NCBI GenBank assembly: GCA_030433805.1
Contig: JARUXA010000009.1
Location: 124,001-188,000, forward strand
Direction of reading: 5' to 3'
Source: Sphingomonas sp. PsM26
GTDB taxonomy: Bacteria > Pseudomonadota > Alphaproteobacteria > Sphingomonadales > Sphingomonadaceae
DNA length: 64,000 nt
The translations under genes were made by a program, and so were the position numbers. The notes under the pieces are model-generated. The model saw only the letters and a list, made by a program, of their open reading frames with translations. It was not told the origin of the DNA and did no database searches. Below, one piece after another: positions 50,643 to 60,178 of this stretch. Each line of letters starts with the position of its first letter. Position 1 is the stretch's first letter.

Positions 50643-52082
50643 ATGAAGCATATCGGTTTGGCCACGGTGGCGTTGGCCGCCTTGCTCGCGGGCTGCGCGA
50701 GCGACGGCGGTACACGACCGCAAGGCGCATCGGCCAAAGCGGGTTCGGACAAGAGCAGCGGCAAGGAGCCCGGGATCGGCAAGGCGTTCAGCCACGATCC
50801 GTTCCCCTCGACCTACAAGCGCTATCCCGGCACCCCGACGCTCGTCACGCATGTCACGATCTTCGACGGCGAAGGCGGGAAAATCGACGACGGCTCGGTG
50901 CTGTTTGCCGACGGCAAGATCGTCGCGCTTGGCCAGAGCGTTGCAGCACCTGCGGGTGCAACCGTGATCGACGGCACCGGCAAGACGCTGACCCCCGGGA
51001 TCATCGATATCCACAGCCATCTCGGCGATTATCCGACCCCGTCCGTCCCTGCGCTGTCCGACGGCAACGAGGCGACCGGGCCGATCACCGCCGACGTGTG
51101 GGCCGAACACAGCGTCTGGCCGCAGGACCCCGGCTTCAGCCGCGCGCTCACCAACGGCGGCGTCACCACGCTCCAGATCCTCCCCGGCTCGGCGAACCTG
51201 ATGGGTGGGCGGTCGGTCGTTCTCAAGAACGTCTACGCCCGCACCGAACAGGGGATGAAGTTCCCCGGCGCGCCCTACGGCCTCAAGATGGCGTGCGGCG
51301 AGAACCCCAAGCGCGTCTATGGCTCCAAGGGCCGCGAGCCCTCGACCCGGATGGGCAATGTCGCGGTCGATCGCCAGACCTGGGCGAAGGCGGTCGAATA
51401 CAAACGCAAATGGGACAAATACGAAAAGGACGGCGGCGAGGCCCCCGGGCGCGACATCGGCATGGATACGCTCGCGGGCGTGCTGTCGGGCGAGATCCTC
51501 GTCCAGAACCATTGTTACCGCGCGGACGAAATGGCCATCGTCATGGATATGGCGAAGGAGTTCGGCTACCACGTCAGCGCGTTCCACCACGCGGTCGAGG
51601 CGTATAAGATCGCCGATCTGTTGAAGCAGAACGACACCTGCGCAGCGGTCTGGGCCGACTGGTGGGGCTTCAAGATGGAGTCGTACGACGCGATCGGCGA
51701 GAATCTCGCGTTGCTCCAGAAGAACGGCGCGTGCGCGATGATCCACTCGGATGACGAGAACGGCATCCAGCGGCTCAACCAGGAAGTCGCCAAGGCGCTG
51801 GCCTCCGGGCGGCGCACGGGGATCCAGATTTCGGACGCGGTGGCGTGGGAGTGGCTGACCATCAACCCGGCCAAGGCGCTCCACATCGACGACAAGACCG
51901 GCAGCCTCAAGCCCGGCAAGATGGCCGACGTCGTGCTGTGGAACGGCAATCCGTTCAGCGTCTACACCCGCCCCGAGAAGGTGTGGATCGACGGCGCGTT
52001 GCTCTACGATGCCAACGACCCGAAACGCCGACCGGTATCCGATTTCGAACTTGGCCAGCCCGGCTCGGGAGACGTGAAGTGA
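50643..52082 (+). CDS. Amidohydrolase family lipoprotein (metal-dependent)
   Basis: A 479-residue amidohydrolase with a lipoprotein signal (LAALLAGC, Cys18). Metal ligands appear intact: H124xH126 (IDIHSHLG), His in LVQNHCYRADEM, the HVSAFHHAVEA segment and Asp in AMIHSDDENG. The C-terminal GSLKPGKMADVVLWNGNPF is typical of the imidazolonepropionase/isoaspartyl-type group. The mature protein should lie at the outer or inner membrane in the periplasm. ATG 50643 matches the lipoprotein start. It overlaps a second amidohydrolase gene by GTGA. Substrate unknown; peptides or cyclic amides are common for the family. Confidence 0.9.
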   Translation: MKHIGLATVALAALLAGCASDGGTRPQGASAKAGSDKSSGKEPGIGKAFSHDPFPSTYKRYPGTPTLVTHVTIFDGEGGKIDDGSVLFADGKIVALGQSVAAPAGATVIDGTGKTLTPGIIDIHSHLGDYPTPSVPALSDGNEATGPITADVWAEHSVWPQDPGFSRALTNGGVTTLQILPGSANLMGGRSVVLKNVYARTEQGMKFPGAPYGLKMACGENPKRVYGSKGREPSTRMGNVAVDRQTWAKAVEYKRKWDKYEKDGGEAPGRDIGMDTLAGVLSGEILVQNHCYRADEMAIVMDMAKEFGYHVSAFHHAVEAYKIADLLKQNDTCAAVWADWWGFKMESYDAIGENLALLQKNGACAMIHSDDENGIQRLNQEVAKALASGRRTGIQISDAVAWEWLTINPAKALHIDDKTGSLKPGKMADVVLWNGNPFSVYTRPEKVWIDGALLYDANDPKRRPVSDFELGQPGSGDVK

Positions 52083-53377
52083 AGCGCCTGCTGCTCCTCT
52101 CCGCCGCGCTGCTGGCAACCCCGGTCGCGGCGCAGACCGTCGCGATCACCAATGCCAAGCTCGTCATCGGGGATGGCTCCGCGCCGATCGAGGGCGGCAC
52201 CGTGATCGTCCGCGACGGACGCGTCCTATCCGCCGGACGCGGGGTCGCAGTCCCCGCCGGAGTCGAAGCGGTCGACGCGGGCGGGCGTTGGGTGACGCCC
52301 GGGATCGTCGCAGGCTTCACGCGAATGGGCATCGTCGAGGTCGACGGGGTCGACGAGACCGCCGATTCGTCTGCGCGGACCAGTCCGTTCCACGCCGCGA
52401 TCGACATCGCCCCCGCGGTCAATGCGAGCACGAGTTCGATCCCGCTCAACCGCGCCGAAGGCGTGACGCGCGCGATCGTCGCGCCCGATAATGCCGGGTC
52501 GATCTTCGCCGGAATGGGCGCGGTGATCGATCTCGGGGCGGACCGTTCGCCAGTGACTCGCCCACGCGCGTTCCAGTTCATGGAATATGGCGCGGACGGC
52601 GGGCGCGCCGCGGGGGGCAGCCGCCCTGCCGCGCTTGCGATGTTCCGCAACGCGCTGGCGCAAGTGGATGACGTCGTGCGCGACCCGCGCCATTATGCCG
52701 ATCAGGGCAAGGACGCGCTACTTACGCGCGCCGATGCCGCCGCCTTGGTGCCGGTTACAACCGGCCAGATGCCGTTGCTCGTCCATGTCGAGCGCGCGTC
52801 GGACATGCTCGCGCTGATCGACCTCAAGCGCGATTTCCCTGCGGTGAAGATGGTTTTCGTCGGCGCGGCGGAAGGCTGGCTGGTCGCGCCGCAGCTGGCT
52901 GCCGCGCAGATTCCCGTGATTGCGTCGGCGCTCACCGATCTTCCCAATTCGTTCGACCAACTGGGCTCGACCCAGTCGAACGTCGGGCGGATGAAGGCGG
53001 CGGGCGTCCGCGTGGGGCTTGGCATGATCAACGACAATGAAGCGCGCCAGGCGCGGCTCGAGAAGCAATATGCGGGCAATCTCGTCGCGTTGACCAAGCT
53101 GCCGGGCGCGACAGGGCTCGACTGGAACGCGGCGTTCGCGGCGATCACCTCGGTGCCGGCCGAGGCGATCGGGATGGGCGACGAGATCGGCTCGCTCAAG
53201 GCGGGGCGGCGCGGCGACGTCGTGATCTGGGACGGCGATCCGCTGGAGTTGGGGACCGGGGTTGCCGCGGTCTATATCGACGGGGTCAAGCAGCCGCTAC
53301 GGACGCGGCAGGATGCGTTGCGCGACCGGTATATGGTGCCGCAGGAAGGCGCTTTGCCGAAGGCGTATGAGCGGTAG
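52079..53377 (+). CDS. Amidohydrolase-like secreted protein lacking the HxH motif
   Basis: A 432-residue homologue of the gene before it, with signal peptide MKRLLLLSAALLATPVAAQ and GTG start overlapping the upstream stop. The expected HxH after GRWVTPGIVAG is replaced by FTRMG (80-84). VHVERASDM keeps one histidine, and the terminal GSLKAGRRGDVVIWDGDPLE matches the family end. It is probably not a normal binuclear metal enzyme; it may act as a partner or inactive subunit of the lipoprotein amidohydrolase. Such tandem pairs occur in sphingomonads (remembered, not searched). Confidence 0.85.
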   Translation: MKRLLLLSAALLATPVAAQTVAITNAKLVIGDGSAPIEGGTVIVRDGRVLSAGRGVAVPAGVEAVDAGGRWVTPGIVAGFTRMGIVEVDGVDETADSSARTSPFHAAIDIAPAVNASTSSIPLNRAEGVTRAIVAPDNAGSIFAGMGAVIDLGADRSPVTRPRAFQFMEYGADGGRAAGGSRPAALAMFRNALAQVDDVVRDPRHYADQGKDALLTRADAAALVPVTTGQMPLLVHVERASDMLALIDLKRDFPAVKMVFVGAAEGWLVAPQLAAAQIPVIASALTDLPNSFDQLGSTQSNVGRMKAAGVRVGLGMINDNEARQARLEKQYAGNLVALTKLPGATGLDWNAAFAAITSVPAEAIGMGDEIGSLKAGRRGDVVIWDGDPLELGTGVAAVYIDGVKQPLRTRQDALRDRYMVPQEGALPKAYER

Positions 53378-53411
53378 GGAATTGCGGGCCGGGTCGGTGC
53401 CGCCGCTGGCC

Positions 53412-53505
53412 GACCCACCCCCAACCCCTCCCTTCCAGGGAGGGGAGATTCTCGCGGTGATCGTTTTTACTCCCCTCCCTGGAAGGGAGGGGCCGGGGGT
53501 GGGTC
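53412..53505. repeat. Inverted CCCCTCCC-type double-hairpin repeat, copy 4
   Basis: Arms 53412-53447 and about 53471-53505, each with an internal CTCCCT-TCC-AGGGAG hairpin. It closely matches copy 1 at 2669-2759, and lies between the convergent amidohydrolase and crotonase genes (53378-53537). Confidence 0.9.
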
Positions 53506-53537
53506 GCTCTCCGCATCGCCCCCGCTCACAACGCCCC

Positions 53538-54326
53538 TCAATCCGCGTCGTGAAACACCGCGGGCCGCTTCTGGATGTTCGCCGCGACCTGCTCCATCAT
53601 CGCGGGCTTGCCGATCACCGCCATCTGCTCGGTCGTCTCCGCCTCGAGCAACGTCCGCGCATCCGCATCAAACGCCATGTTGCACAACCGCTTCGCCCCG
53701 CGGATCGCATTGGGGCTCTTCGCCGCGATCAAATGCGCGAGTTCCAGCGCCGCCGCGTGGGGCGCATGCGCGATCCGCGTGACGAACCCGTGGTGCAGCG
53801 CCTCCTCCGCATCGAACTCGCGCGACGTATAGACCAGTTCGCGCAGCACATCGTCGCGCACCAGCCCGCGCCAGATCGGGAAGCCCGCCATATCGGGCAC
53901 CAGCCCCCAATAGCTTTCGCGGATCGCGAAGCGCGTCCCCGGCGCAGCGATCCGGATGTCCGCGCCCGCCATGATCTGGAACCCGCCGCCAAATGCGACC
54001 CCGTGGACCGCTGCGATCACCGGCATCGGCAAATTGCGCCAGCCCCAGGTGACATGCTGCGGCAGGATGCTCCCCTGCTCGTTGCGGTCGACCGTGCTCA
54101 GCCCCGATCCGCCCGCCGCCATACTCGTCATGTCGAGCCCCGCGCAGAACGCCTTGCCTTCGCCCGACAGCACGATGCAGCGCACGTCCTTGCGGCTGTG
54201 CAGCGAATCGATCGCCGCGCCGATCCCCTCGAACATCTGCGGGTCGATCGCGTTCATCTTGTCTGCGCGCATCAGTCGCACGTCGGCGACGTGATCGGTG
54301 ACGGTGATCGAAACCCGGTCGTTCAT
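53538..54326 (-). CDS. Crotonase/enoyl-CoA hydratase family protein
   Basis: A 262-residue crotonase-fold enzyme. The oxyanion-hole segments are GKAFCAGLDMTSM (about 60-72) and HGVAFGGGFQIMAGADIRIA (about 107-126). The acidic hydratase residues are not typical: RFAIRESYWGLVPDM has Glu at the position of one catalytic glutamate. GGAGG precedes ATG 54326; the extension to 54479 is not family-like. It lies 11 bp after an acyl-CoA synthetase gene, suggesting a fatty or aromatic acyl-CoA route. Confidence 0.88.
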   Translation of the reverse strand: MNDRVSITVTDHVADVRLMRADKMNAIDPQMFEGIGAAIDSLHSRKDVRCIVLSGEGKAFCAGLDMTSMAAGGSGLSTVDRNEQGSILPQHVTWGWRNLPMPVIAAVHGVAFGGGFQIMAGADIRIAAPGTRFAIRESYWGLVPDMAGFPIWRGLVRDDVLRELVYTSREFDAEEALHHGFVTRIAHAPHAAALELAHLIAAKSPNAIRGAKRLCNMAFDADARTLLEAETTEQMAVIGKPAMMEQVAANIQKRPAVFHDAD

Positions 54327-54337
54327 GCTATCCTCCA

Positions 54338-55873
54338 TCAGACGATCCGGCTGCCCGTCTCGCCCCAATACTGGTCGCGCAGCAGCCGTTTGTACAATTT
54401 GCCCGTCGCATGCCGCGGCAATTCCGCGGTGAAATCGATCTGCCGCGGCGTCTTCACCCCCGACAGTTCGGCGCGGCACCAGGCAATCAGCTCAGCCGCA
54501 AGCTCCGGCCCAGCTTCGCGCATGTCGACCGGCTGCACCACCGCGACGACGCGCTCGCCCATTTCCGCATCGGGCGCGCCGATCACCGCGACGTCGGCGA
54601 CGCGCGGATGCGTGATCAGCCGATTCTCGATCTCCTGCGGGTAGATGTTGACGCCGCCCGAGATGATCATGAAGCTCTTGCGATCGGTCAGATACAGATA
54701 GCCGTCCGGATCGATCCGCCCGATATCTCCGAGCGTCGACCATCCGAACGCGTTACGCGCCTCCGCGGTCTTCTCGGGATCGTTGTGATATTCGAACGCG
54801 CCGCCGCCCTCGAAATAGATCAGCCCTTCCTCGCCGGATGCGACCTCCGCCCCATCCTCGCCGCAGACGTGGAGCACGCCGTACGCCGCCTTGCCGACCG
54901 ACCCGCGATGCGCAAGCCATTCGGTCGAGGCGATGGTGGTGAGGCCATTCCCCTCCGACCCGGCATAATATTCGAACAGCACCGGCCCCCACCAGTCGAT
55001 CATCGCTTCCTTGACCGGCACCGGGCACGGGGCGGCGGCATGGATCGCGACCTTGAGGCTCGACAGATCGTGCCGCGCGCGCGCCGCGGGATCGAGCTTG
55101 AGCAGCCGGACGAAATGCGTCGGCACCCATTGGCTCGCGGTGATGCGATAGCGTTCGATCGCGGCCAACGCGGCTTCGGGCTCGAAATGCTCCATCATCA
55201 CGACTGTCCCACCGAGCCGCTGGACCGTCATAGACCAGCGTAAGGGAGCTGCATGATAAAGCGGCGCGGGGCTGAGATAGATGCTGTCGGGGCCGAGGCT
55301 GTAGAGACCGCGCGCGAGCATTTCGAGGACGGTGGTCGCCGCGATGTCGGGATCTTCCGGTAGTGCTACGCGGACGCCCTTGGGGCGACCGGTCGTACCC
55401 GAGGAGTAAAGCATATCGACCCCAGCGCGTTCGTCGGGGATTGGGTCGGCGGGCATATCGGCCACGGCAGCGTCCCAGTCCTGCCAGCCGGGAATCACGC
55501 CACCGACCGCGAAGCGTAGCAGTTCGGGCGCGACGTGTTCGGCGACCGACGCCAGCCCCGCCGACGCGACAACCAACTTCGCGCCCGAGTCCGCAAGGAT
55601 ATAGCCGACCTCGGGCGCGGTCAGCTTGGTCGAGATGCAGACGAAGAACAGCCCACTGCGCTGCGCACCCCAGGCCACATCGTAGAATTGCGGGCTGTTT
55701 TCGCAGAACAGGGCGATCGTATCGCCCGGCAGAAGCCCGTGTGCGCGGAACAGGTGCGCGGCGCGATTGGACCGCTGGTCGAGCTCGGCGAAGCTGATCG
55801 TCTCGCCAGTTTCGGCGACGATCAGCGCGGGCTTGCCCGGATCACTCCGCGCATGGACGCATGGGTGCGACAT
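54338..55873 (-). CDS. AMP-forming acyl-CoA synthetase
   Basis: A 511-residue ANL ligase of normal length. P-loop YSSGTTGRPKGV is near 157; YYAGSEGNGL near 295; GDIGRIDPDGYLYLTDRKSFMIISGG near 385 is the hinge; and the catalytic lysine lies in LPRHATGKLYKRLL near the C-terminus. It activates a carboxylic acid with ATP and CoA; the crotonase downstream suggests beta-oxidation-like use. Distinct from the short PYP-type ligase at 29246. GGGGAGAGG precedes the start. Confidence 0.92.
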   Translation of the reverse strand: MSHPCVHARSDPGKPALIVAETGETISFAELDQRSNRAAHLFRAHGLLPGDTIALFCENSPQFYDVAWGAQRSGLFFVCISTKLTAPEVGYILADSGAKLVVASAGLASVAEHVAPELLRFAVGGVIPGWQDWDAAVADMPADPIPDERAGVDMLYSSGTTGRPKGVRVALPEDPDIAATTVLEMLARGLYSLGPDSIYLSPAPLYHAAPLRWSMTVQRLGGTVVMMEHFEPEAALAAIERYRITASQWVPTHFVRLLKLDPAARARHDLSSLKVAIHAAAPCPVPVKEAMIDWWGPVLFEYYAGSEGNGLTTIASTEWLAHRGSVGKAAYGVLHVCGEDGAEVASGEEGLIYFEGGGAFEYHNDPEKTAEARNAFGWSTLGDIGRIDPDGYLYLTDRKSFMIISGGVNIYPQEIENRLITHPRVADVAVIGAPDAEMGERVVAVVQPVDMREAGPELAAELIAWCRAELSGVKTPRQIDFTAELPRHATGKLYKRLLRDQYWGETGSRIV

Positions 55874-56128
55874 TCGCCAGCCTCTCCCCTATAGATTCGT
55901 TTTGTTTTGCAACCCGATGCTAGCGCCGGGTCATGGGCACGGCAACGGGTGAGTTTGAGCAAGAAGTGAGAATGGCCCGGCCCCCACACGCCGTCATTTC
56001 CGCAAGCGTGTGACCGCTGCGAAACGTGCTGACGGCGCGGGGATCGCCATCCTCCGTGGCAGGCGACAAGCGCCGCACCGCCCGATCCCGTGTGGACATT
56101 ACGGCCCAATCCCGGAACAAGCACCGCC
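55874..56128. promoter_or_regulatory. Divergent promoter region between acyl-CoA synthetase and pncB
   Basis: About 255 bp without a gene. A less GC-rich segment lies just upstream of the synthetase (55886-55915). No convincing operator or riboswitch is seen. Confidence 0.4.
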
Positions 56129-57433
56129 ATGATCCTTACCGATATCGCGACGCGCACCTACAACCACGGCTGGCGGCTCGACCCGATCGTGCGCAGCCTG
56201 CTCGACACCGATTTCTACAAATTGCTGATGTTGCAGATGATCCGGCATCTGCACCCGGACGTCGAGGCGACCTTCTCGGTGATCAACCGCACCACGTCGG
56301 TCCGGCTGGCCGAGGTCATCGACGAGGGCGAATTGCGCGCGCAGCTCGATCATGCGCGCTCGGTCCGGTTCGGCAAGAAGGAGCTGATCTGGCTCGCGGG
56401 CAACAGCTTCTACGGCAAGGAGCGAATGTTCGCGTCGGACTTCATCGGCTGGCTCGCCGACTTTCAGCTCCCGCCCTACGACCTGCGCGTGGTCGACGGG
56501 CAATATGAACTCCATTTCGACGGGCCGTGGACGCACACCACCATGTGGGAAGTCCCCGCGCTTGCGATCCTCAACGAGTTGCGGTCGCGCGCGGCGTTGC
56601 GGCGGCACGGGCGGTTCGAACTCGACATCACCTATTCGCGCGCCAAGGCGCGGCTGTGGGACAAGGTCGAGCGGTTGCGGCATTTGCCGGGGCTCGTTCT
56701 GTCGGACTTCGGAACGCGGCGGCGGCACGGTTTCCTGTGGCAGCGCTGGTGTGTCGAGGCACTCAAGGAAGGGCTCGGCGACCGCTTCATCGGCACGTCG
56801 AACGTCCTACTCGCGATGGACACCGACCTGGAGGCGATCGGTACCAATGCGCACGAACTGCCGATGGTCGCCGCAGCCCTGGCGCAGACCGACGCCGAAC
56901 TGGCCGCCGCGCCGTACCGCGTGCTCGAGGACTGGCGGCGGCATTATGCGGGCAATTTGCTGATCGCGCTGCCCGATGCGTTCGGGACCAGCGCGTTCCT
57001 CGCCAAGGCACCGCACTGGCTGTCCGAATGGAGCGGGTTCCGCCCCGACAGCGCGCCGCCGATCCCCGCGGGCGAACAGATCATCGCCTGGTGGCAACAG
57101 CACGGCGTCGACCCGCGCGAGAAGCTCCTGATTTTCTCGGACGGGATGGACGTCGCATCGATTGAGCAGGTCTATCGCCATTTCGACGGGCGCGTGCGGA
57201 TGAGCTTCGGCTGGGGGACCAACCTGACCAACGACTTCCGCGGCTGCGACCCGCGCGGGGGTGCCACGCTCGAACCGATTTCCCTGGTGTGCAAGGTGAC
57301 TGCGGCCAACGGGCGCCCCGCGGTCAAACTGTCCGACAACCCCGCCAAGGCGACCGGCGATCCCGCGGAAATGGCGCGCTACCTACGTGTGTTCGGAACC
57401 GAAGGGCATGTCGCAAGCCGCGTCGTGGTGTGA
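56129..57433 (+). CDS. pncB: Nicotinate phosphoribosyltransferase
   Basis: A 434-residue NAPRTase that makes nicotinate mononucleotide in NAD salvage. Signatures are [15 protein letters not shown] near the N-terminus, [15 protein letters not shown] (about 195-209, with the residues for nicotinate/PRPP binding), [10 protein letters not shown] and SDGMDVASI. The C-terminus [14 protein letters not shown] is typical of PncB. ATG 56129 is chosen; an upstream in-frame start at 56090 gives an unrelated extension. Its stop abuts the stop of the convergent response-regulator gene with no spacer. Confidence 0.96.
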   Translation: MILTDIATRTYNHGWRLDPIVRSLLDTDFYKLLMLQMIRHLHPDVEATFSVINRTTSVRLAEVIDEGELRAQLDHARSVRFGKKELIWLAGNSFYGKERMFASDFIGWLADFQLPPYDLRVVDGQYELHFDGPWTHTTMWEVPALAILNELRSRAALRRHGRFELDITYSRAKARLWDKVERLRHLPGLVLSDFGTRRRHGFLWQRWCVEALKEGLGDRFIGTSNVLLAMDTDLEAIGTNAHELPMVAAALAQTDAELAAAPYRVLEDWRRHYAGNLLIALPDAFGTSAFLAKAPHWLSEWSGFRPDSAPPIPAGEQIIAWWQQHGVDPREKLLIFSDGMDVASIEQVYRHFDGRVRMSFGWGTNLTNDFRGCDPRGGATLEPISLVCKVTAANGRPAVKLSDNPAKATGDPAEMARYLRVFGTEGHVASRVVV

Positions 57434-57823
57434 TCAGCTGGGGTCGGCGATCAGCGTACGAACCGCACCGACCAGTTCGATCGGATCGAATGGCTTGAGG
57501 ATCACGCCCGCGACGCCGTGCGGGGTCAGATCGGGGCTGATGACGTCGGTGCCGCGTGCCGTCATGAACACGGCGGGCGTTTGTGCGAAATCAGCATGGC
57601 GGCGCAACGTCGACAACAGCGTCACGCCGTCCATCCCGGGCATCATGTAATCGAGGATGATCGCGGTCGGGCGCCACGGGTCGCGTTCGATCGCCTCCAG
57701 CGCGGCGGCCCCGGATCCGAATGCGTGCACCTCGATTTCCGGGTCGAGCGACAGGGACATTTCGACGATCGTGCGGATATCGGGATCGTCATCGACGTAC
57801 AGGATCCGCATCACCCGCGTCAT
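57434..57823 (-). CDS. Single-domain response regulator (REC only)
   Basis: A 129-residue CheY-like receiver. Acidic cluster YVDDDPD (9-15), phospho-acceptor Asp58 in IILDYMMPGMDG, Thr88 in VFMTARG and Lys110 in ILKPFDP are all present. There is no output domain. It lies 175 bp downstream of the CHASE3 kinase gene on the same strand, its likely phosphodonor. Confidence 0.93.
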   Translation of the reverse strand: MTRVMRILYVDDDPDIRTIVEMSLSLDPEIEVHAFGSGAAALEAIERDPWRPTAIILDYMMPGMDGVTLLSTLRRHADFAQTPAVFMTARGTDVISPDLTPHGVAGVILKPFDPIELVGAVRTLIADPS

Positions 57824-57998
57824 GATAATCCTCGCCGATCGCGCATTTCGAAGGACATCGAAGCGGACCGTTCAGGGCGCGGTGTCACGGTCGAAGCAGC
57901 ATGGCCGCCCGTCGTGAACACCAAAGACCCGCGCGTACATGCCATGCCGACGTCATCCTCGGTCATCAAACGTCCGTACCGGGCGACGGATCCAGCAA

Positions 57999-59759
57999 TC
58001 ACCTAACACTGTGTTTGGGATCGAAATCGGGATCGAGATCCAGCGCAAAGCCGAACCGCGAACCGCCACCGGGGCGGTCCTCGAACCAGATCCGGCCGTC
58101 ATGCCGCGCGATGATCTCGCGTGAGATCGCGAGCCCGAGGCCGGTCCCCACGCCGCGCTCCCCGTCCGCGCGCTCGAACCGGCCGAAGATACGGTCGCGG
58201 AACCCGATCGGAACGCCCGGCCCCTCGTCGTCTACCGTGACCAGCGCGCTCGCGTTCGCGATATTCGTGCTCAGCCCGATCGTTACCACGCCCCCCGTCG
58301 GCGTCGCGCGAACCGCGTTGGAGACGAGATTGGTGACGACCTGCAACAATCGATCCGCATCGCCGAGCACGGGCACCGCGGCGTCGGGCAGGCTGGATGC
58401 GACGTGTACCGATTCCACCGCCGCGAGGCCCTGGCTCCCGACCGTCGCCCGATCGACCACGCTGCGCAGGTCGATTGGAACGCGGTTGAGCGACAGCGTT
58501 CCCGACTGGATTCGGTCGATGTCGAGCATGTCGTTGATCAGGCGGATCAATCGGCGCGAATTGTTCTCGGCAATCTCGATCAGCCGGGCCGCGGGCTCGG
58601 GCAGGTGGCCGACCGCCCCGCCGCGCAACAGCCCGAGCGCACCGACGACCGAGGTCAGCGGGGTCCGCAACTCGTGGCTGATCGTCGAGATCAGCACGTC
58701 CTTCATCCGTTCGACGCGCTTGCGCTCGGATACGTCGCGCGCGGAGACGACGACATAGCATCCCTCGGGCAGATCGATCACCCCCAGCGCGACGTCGACC
58801 GTGATTTCGTGCCCGTCGCGGTGTACCAGCGTTCGGCCCATGCGATACGGCTGCCGGATCCGTCCGTCGACCAGACCGATCCGCGCGTGAAATTGGCTGA
58901 CGTCGAACGGGCGCTGCGCCACCTTGCCGACATCCTGCCCGACCAGTTCCTCCGCCGGATAGCCGAGCATCGCGGACGCGGTGCGATTGATCGTTTCGAT
59001 CCGCCCGTCCGGGTTGATGATCGCCATCGCATCGATCGTGCTGTCGAGGATCGTGCGGTTGCGTTCCGCAATCGTATAGGCTTGCAGCCGCGCCTGGTAG
59101 CGCGCCACGCTCTGCCGCCAGAAGGCGAACCCCGTCACGCAGCCGAGCAACCCGAGGGCGATGATCCCGACCCAGACCGTCGTTTCGTCCTGCCGCAGGT
59201 CGTCGCGAAACGCCGCGGCGCGTTCGTCGCGCGAATCCTCTGCCGACTGGACGAAATCGGCGGAAACGGCGCGCATCCGCTCCATCAGATCGCGCCCCGC
59301 GCCCGCCGCCACCTGTCGCGCTACGGCGGCGCTGCCGTTTGCCCGACGCTGTGCGATCATCGAGTCCATTTCGGCGAATTTGCGACGCGCGAGATCCCTC
59401 AGCGCGATCAGCCGGGCGAGCTGCGCAGGTTCGTTCGCAAGGTCGCGCTCGAGCGAGTCAAAGGTCGCGAACACGTCGCGGCGGGCCGGCGCGTAATCGG
59501 TCAGGAACCGGTCGCTGCCGGTGATGATGAACCCGCGCTGCGCCGATTCGGCGTCGGTCATGCGCGGGATCAACGTTGCGACCACAACGCGCCGGTCGAA
59601 CGCCTGGAGCGTTTGCTCCCGCAAGCGTTCGCTGACGGTATAGCCATTGCTGAGCCAAGCCGCCGTGACCGCCAGCAATAGCGGGCCGAGTACGGCAAGC
59701 GCCACGAACCTGAGCGCGCTCGGCCTGTTCGGGAGTGCAAGGTCTGCGGGGCGTTTCAC
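57999..59759 (-). CDS. Membrane histidine kinase: CHASE3 - PAS - HisKA - HATPase
   Basis: A 586-residue sensor kinase. Two transmembrane segments (about 16-38 and 194-213) flank a periplasmic CHASE3 domain with AESAQRGFIITGSDRFL. PAS follows (about 238-345: IDAMAIINPDGRIETINRTASAMLGY), then HisKA with His in TISHELRTPLTSVVGALGLL and the ATPase (NLVSNAVRATPTGG, VGTGLGLAISREII). A REC-only regulator follows downstream. The ligand of CHASE3 domains is generally unknown. Confidence 0.92.
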   Translation of the reverse strand: MKRPADLALPNRPSALRFVALAVLGPLLLAVTAAWLSNGYTVSERLREQTLQAFDRRVVVATLIPRMTDAESAQRGFIITGSDRFLTDYAPARRDVFATFDSLERDLANEPAQLARLIALRDLARRKFAEMDSMIAQRRANGSAAVARQVAAGAGRDLMERMRAVSADFVQSAEDSRDERAAAFRDDLRQDETTVWVGIIALGLLGCVTGFAFWRQSVARYQARLQAYTIAERNRTILDSTIDAMAIINPDGRIETINRTASAMLGYPAEELVGQDVGKVAQRPFDVSQFHARIGLVDGRIRQPYRMGRTLVHRDGHEITVDVALGVIDLPEGCYVVVSARDVSERKRVERMKDVLISTISHELRTPLTSVVGALGLLRGGAVGHLPEPAARLIEIAENNSRRLIRLINDMLDIDRIQSGTLSLNRVPIDLRSVVDRATVGSQGLAAVESVHVASSLPDAAVPVLGDADRLLQVVTNLVSNAVRATPTGGVVTIGLSTNIANASALVTVDDEGPGVPIGFRDRIFGRFERADGERGVGTGLGLAISREIIARHDGRIWFEDRPGGGSRFGFALDLDPDFDPKHSVR

Positions 59760-60178
59760 GCCGCGCGCCCAAGATGACGGAAACTAGGCGATGACGCCAT
59801 CCTCCACCCTGCACGCATGATGATCGATCGGCCGGGCGCGTGGAAGGACGGCGTCATGCGCGCCCTTCATTCCCCATGCCGCCGCGTCGGTGGGCCGACG
59901 AAATGGGCTCGTACGCTATTGCCGACATTGCGGCATCACTTTGCGAGAAAATCGCGCGCTCCCCTGCGTTTTTCTTCTTATTTCCATTTTGTATCAGCAA
60001 TGTTTGAGAAGACAATCGGCTATCACCGTAACCTGCATTACGGTCGGCATTGGTATTTACAGGGCAAATTCTGGACCGTCCGCGCGCCGCCGGATTGATC
60101 GGACGCAGGGGGGCAGGCATGACGTCCCCGTCCCCCGTTCTTCGCCCACCCGCCCTCTGCCTGAACGAGTACCCTGCC
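59760..60178. other. Intergenic region with an AT-richer patch and inverted repeat
   Basis: About 419 bp. A short open frame here (59817-60098) has no recognisable features. Around 59990-60070 the sequence is less GC-rich and contains ACCGTAA-CCTGCA-TTACGGT (60025-60044), a perfect 7-bp inverted repeat suitable for a regulator upstream of the flavoprotein gene. Confidence 0.5.

Noticed and set aside
59817-60098. 93-residue open frame in the gap before the ferredoxin-reductase-like gene
   Set aside because: No recognisable domain, no convincing ribosome site, and composition typical of non-coding sequence; kept as intergenic.
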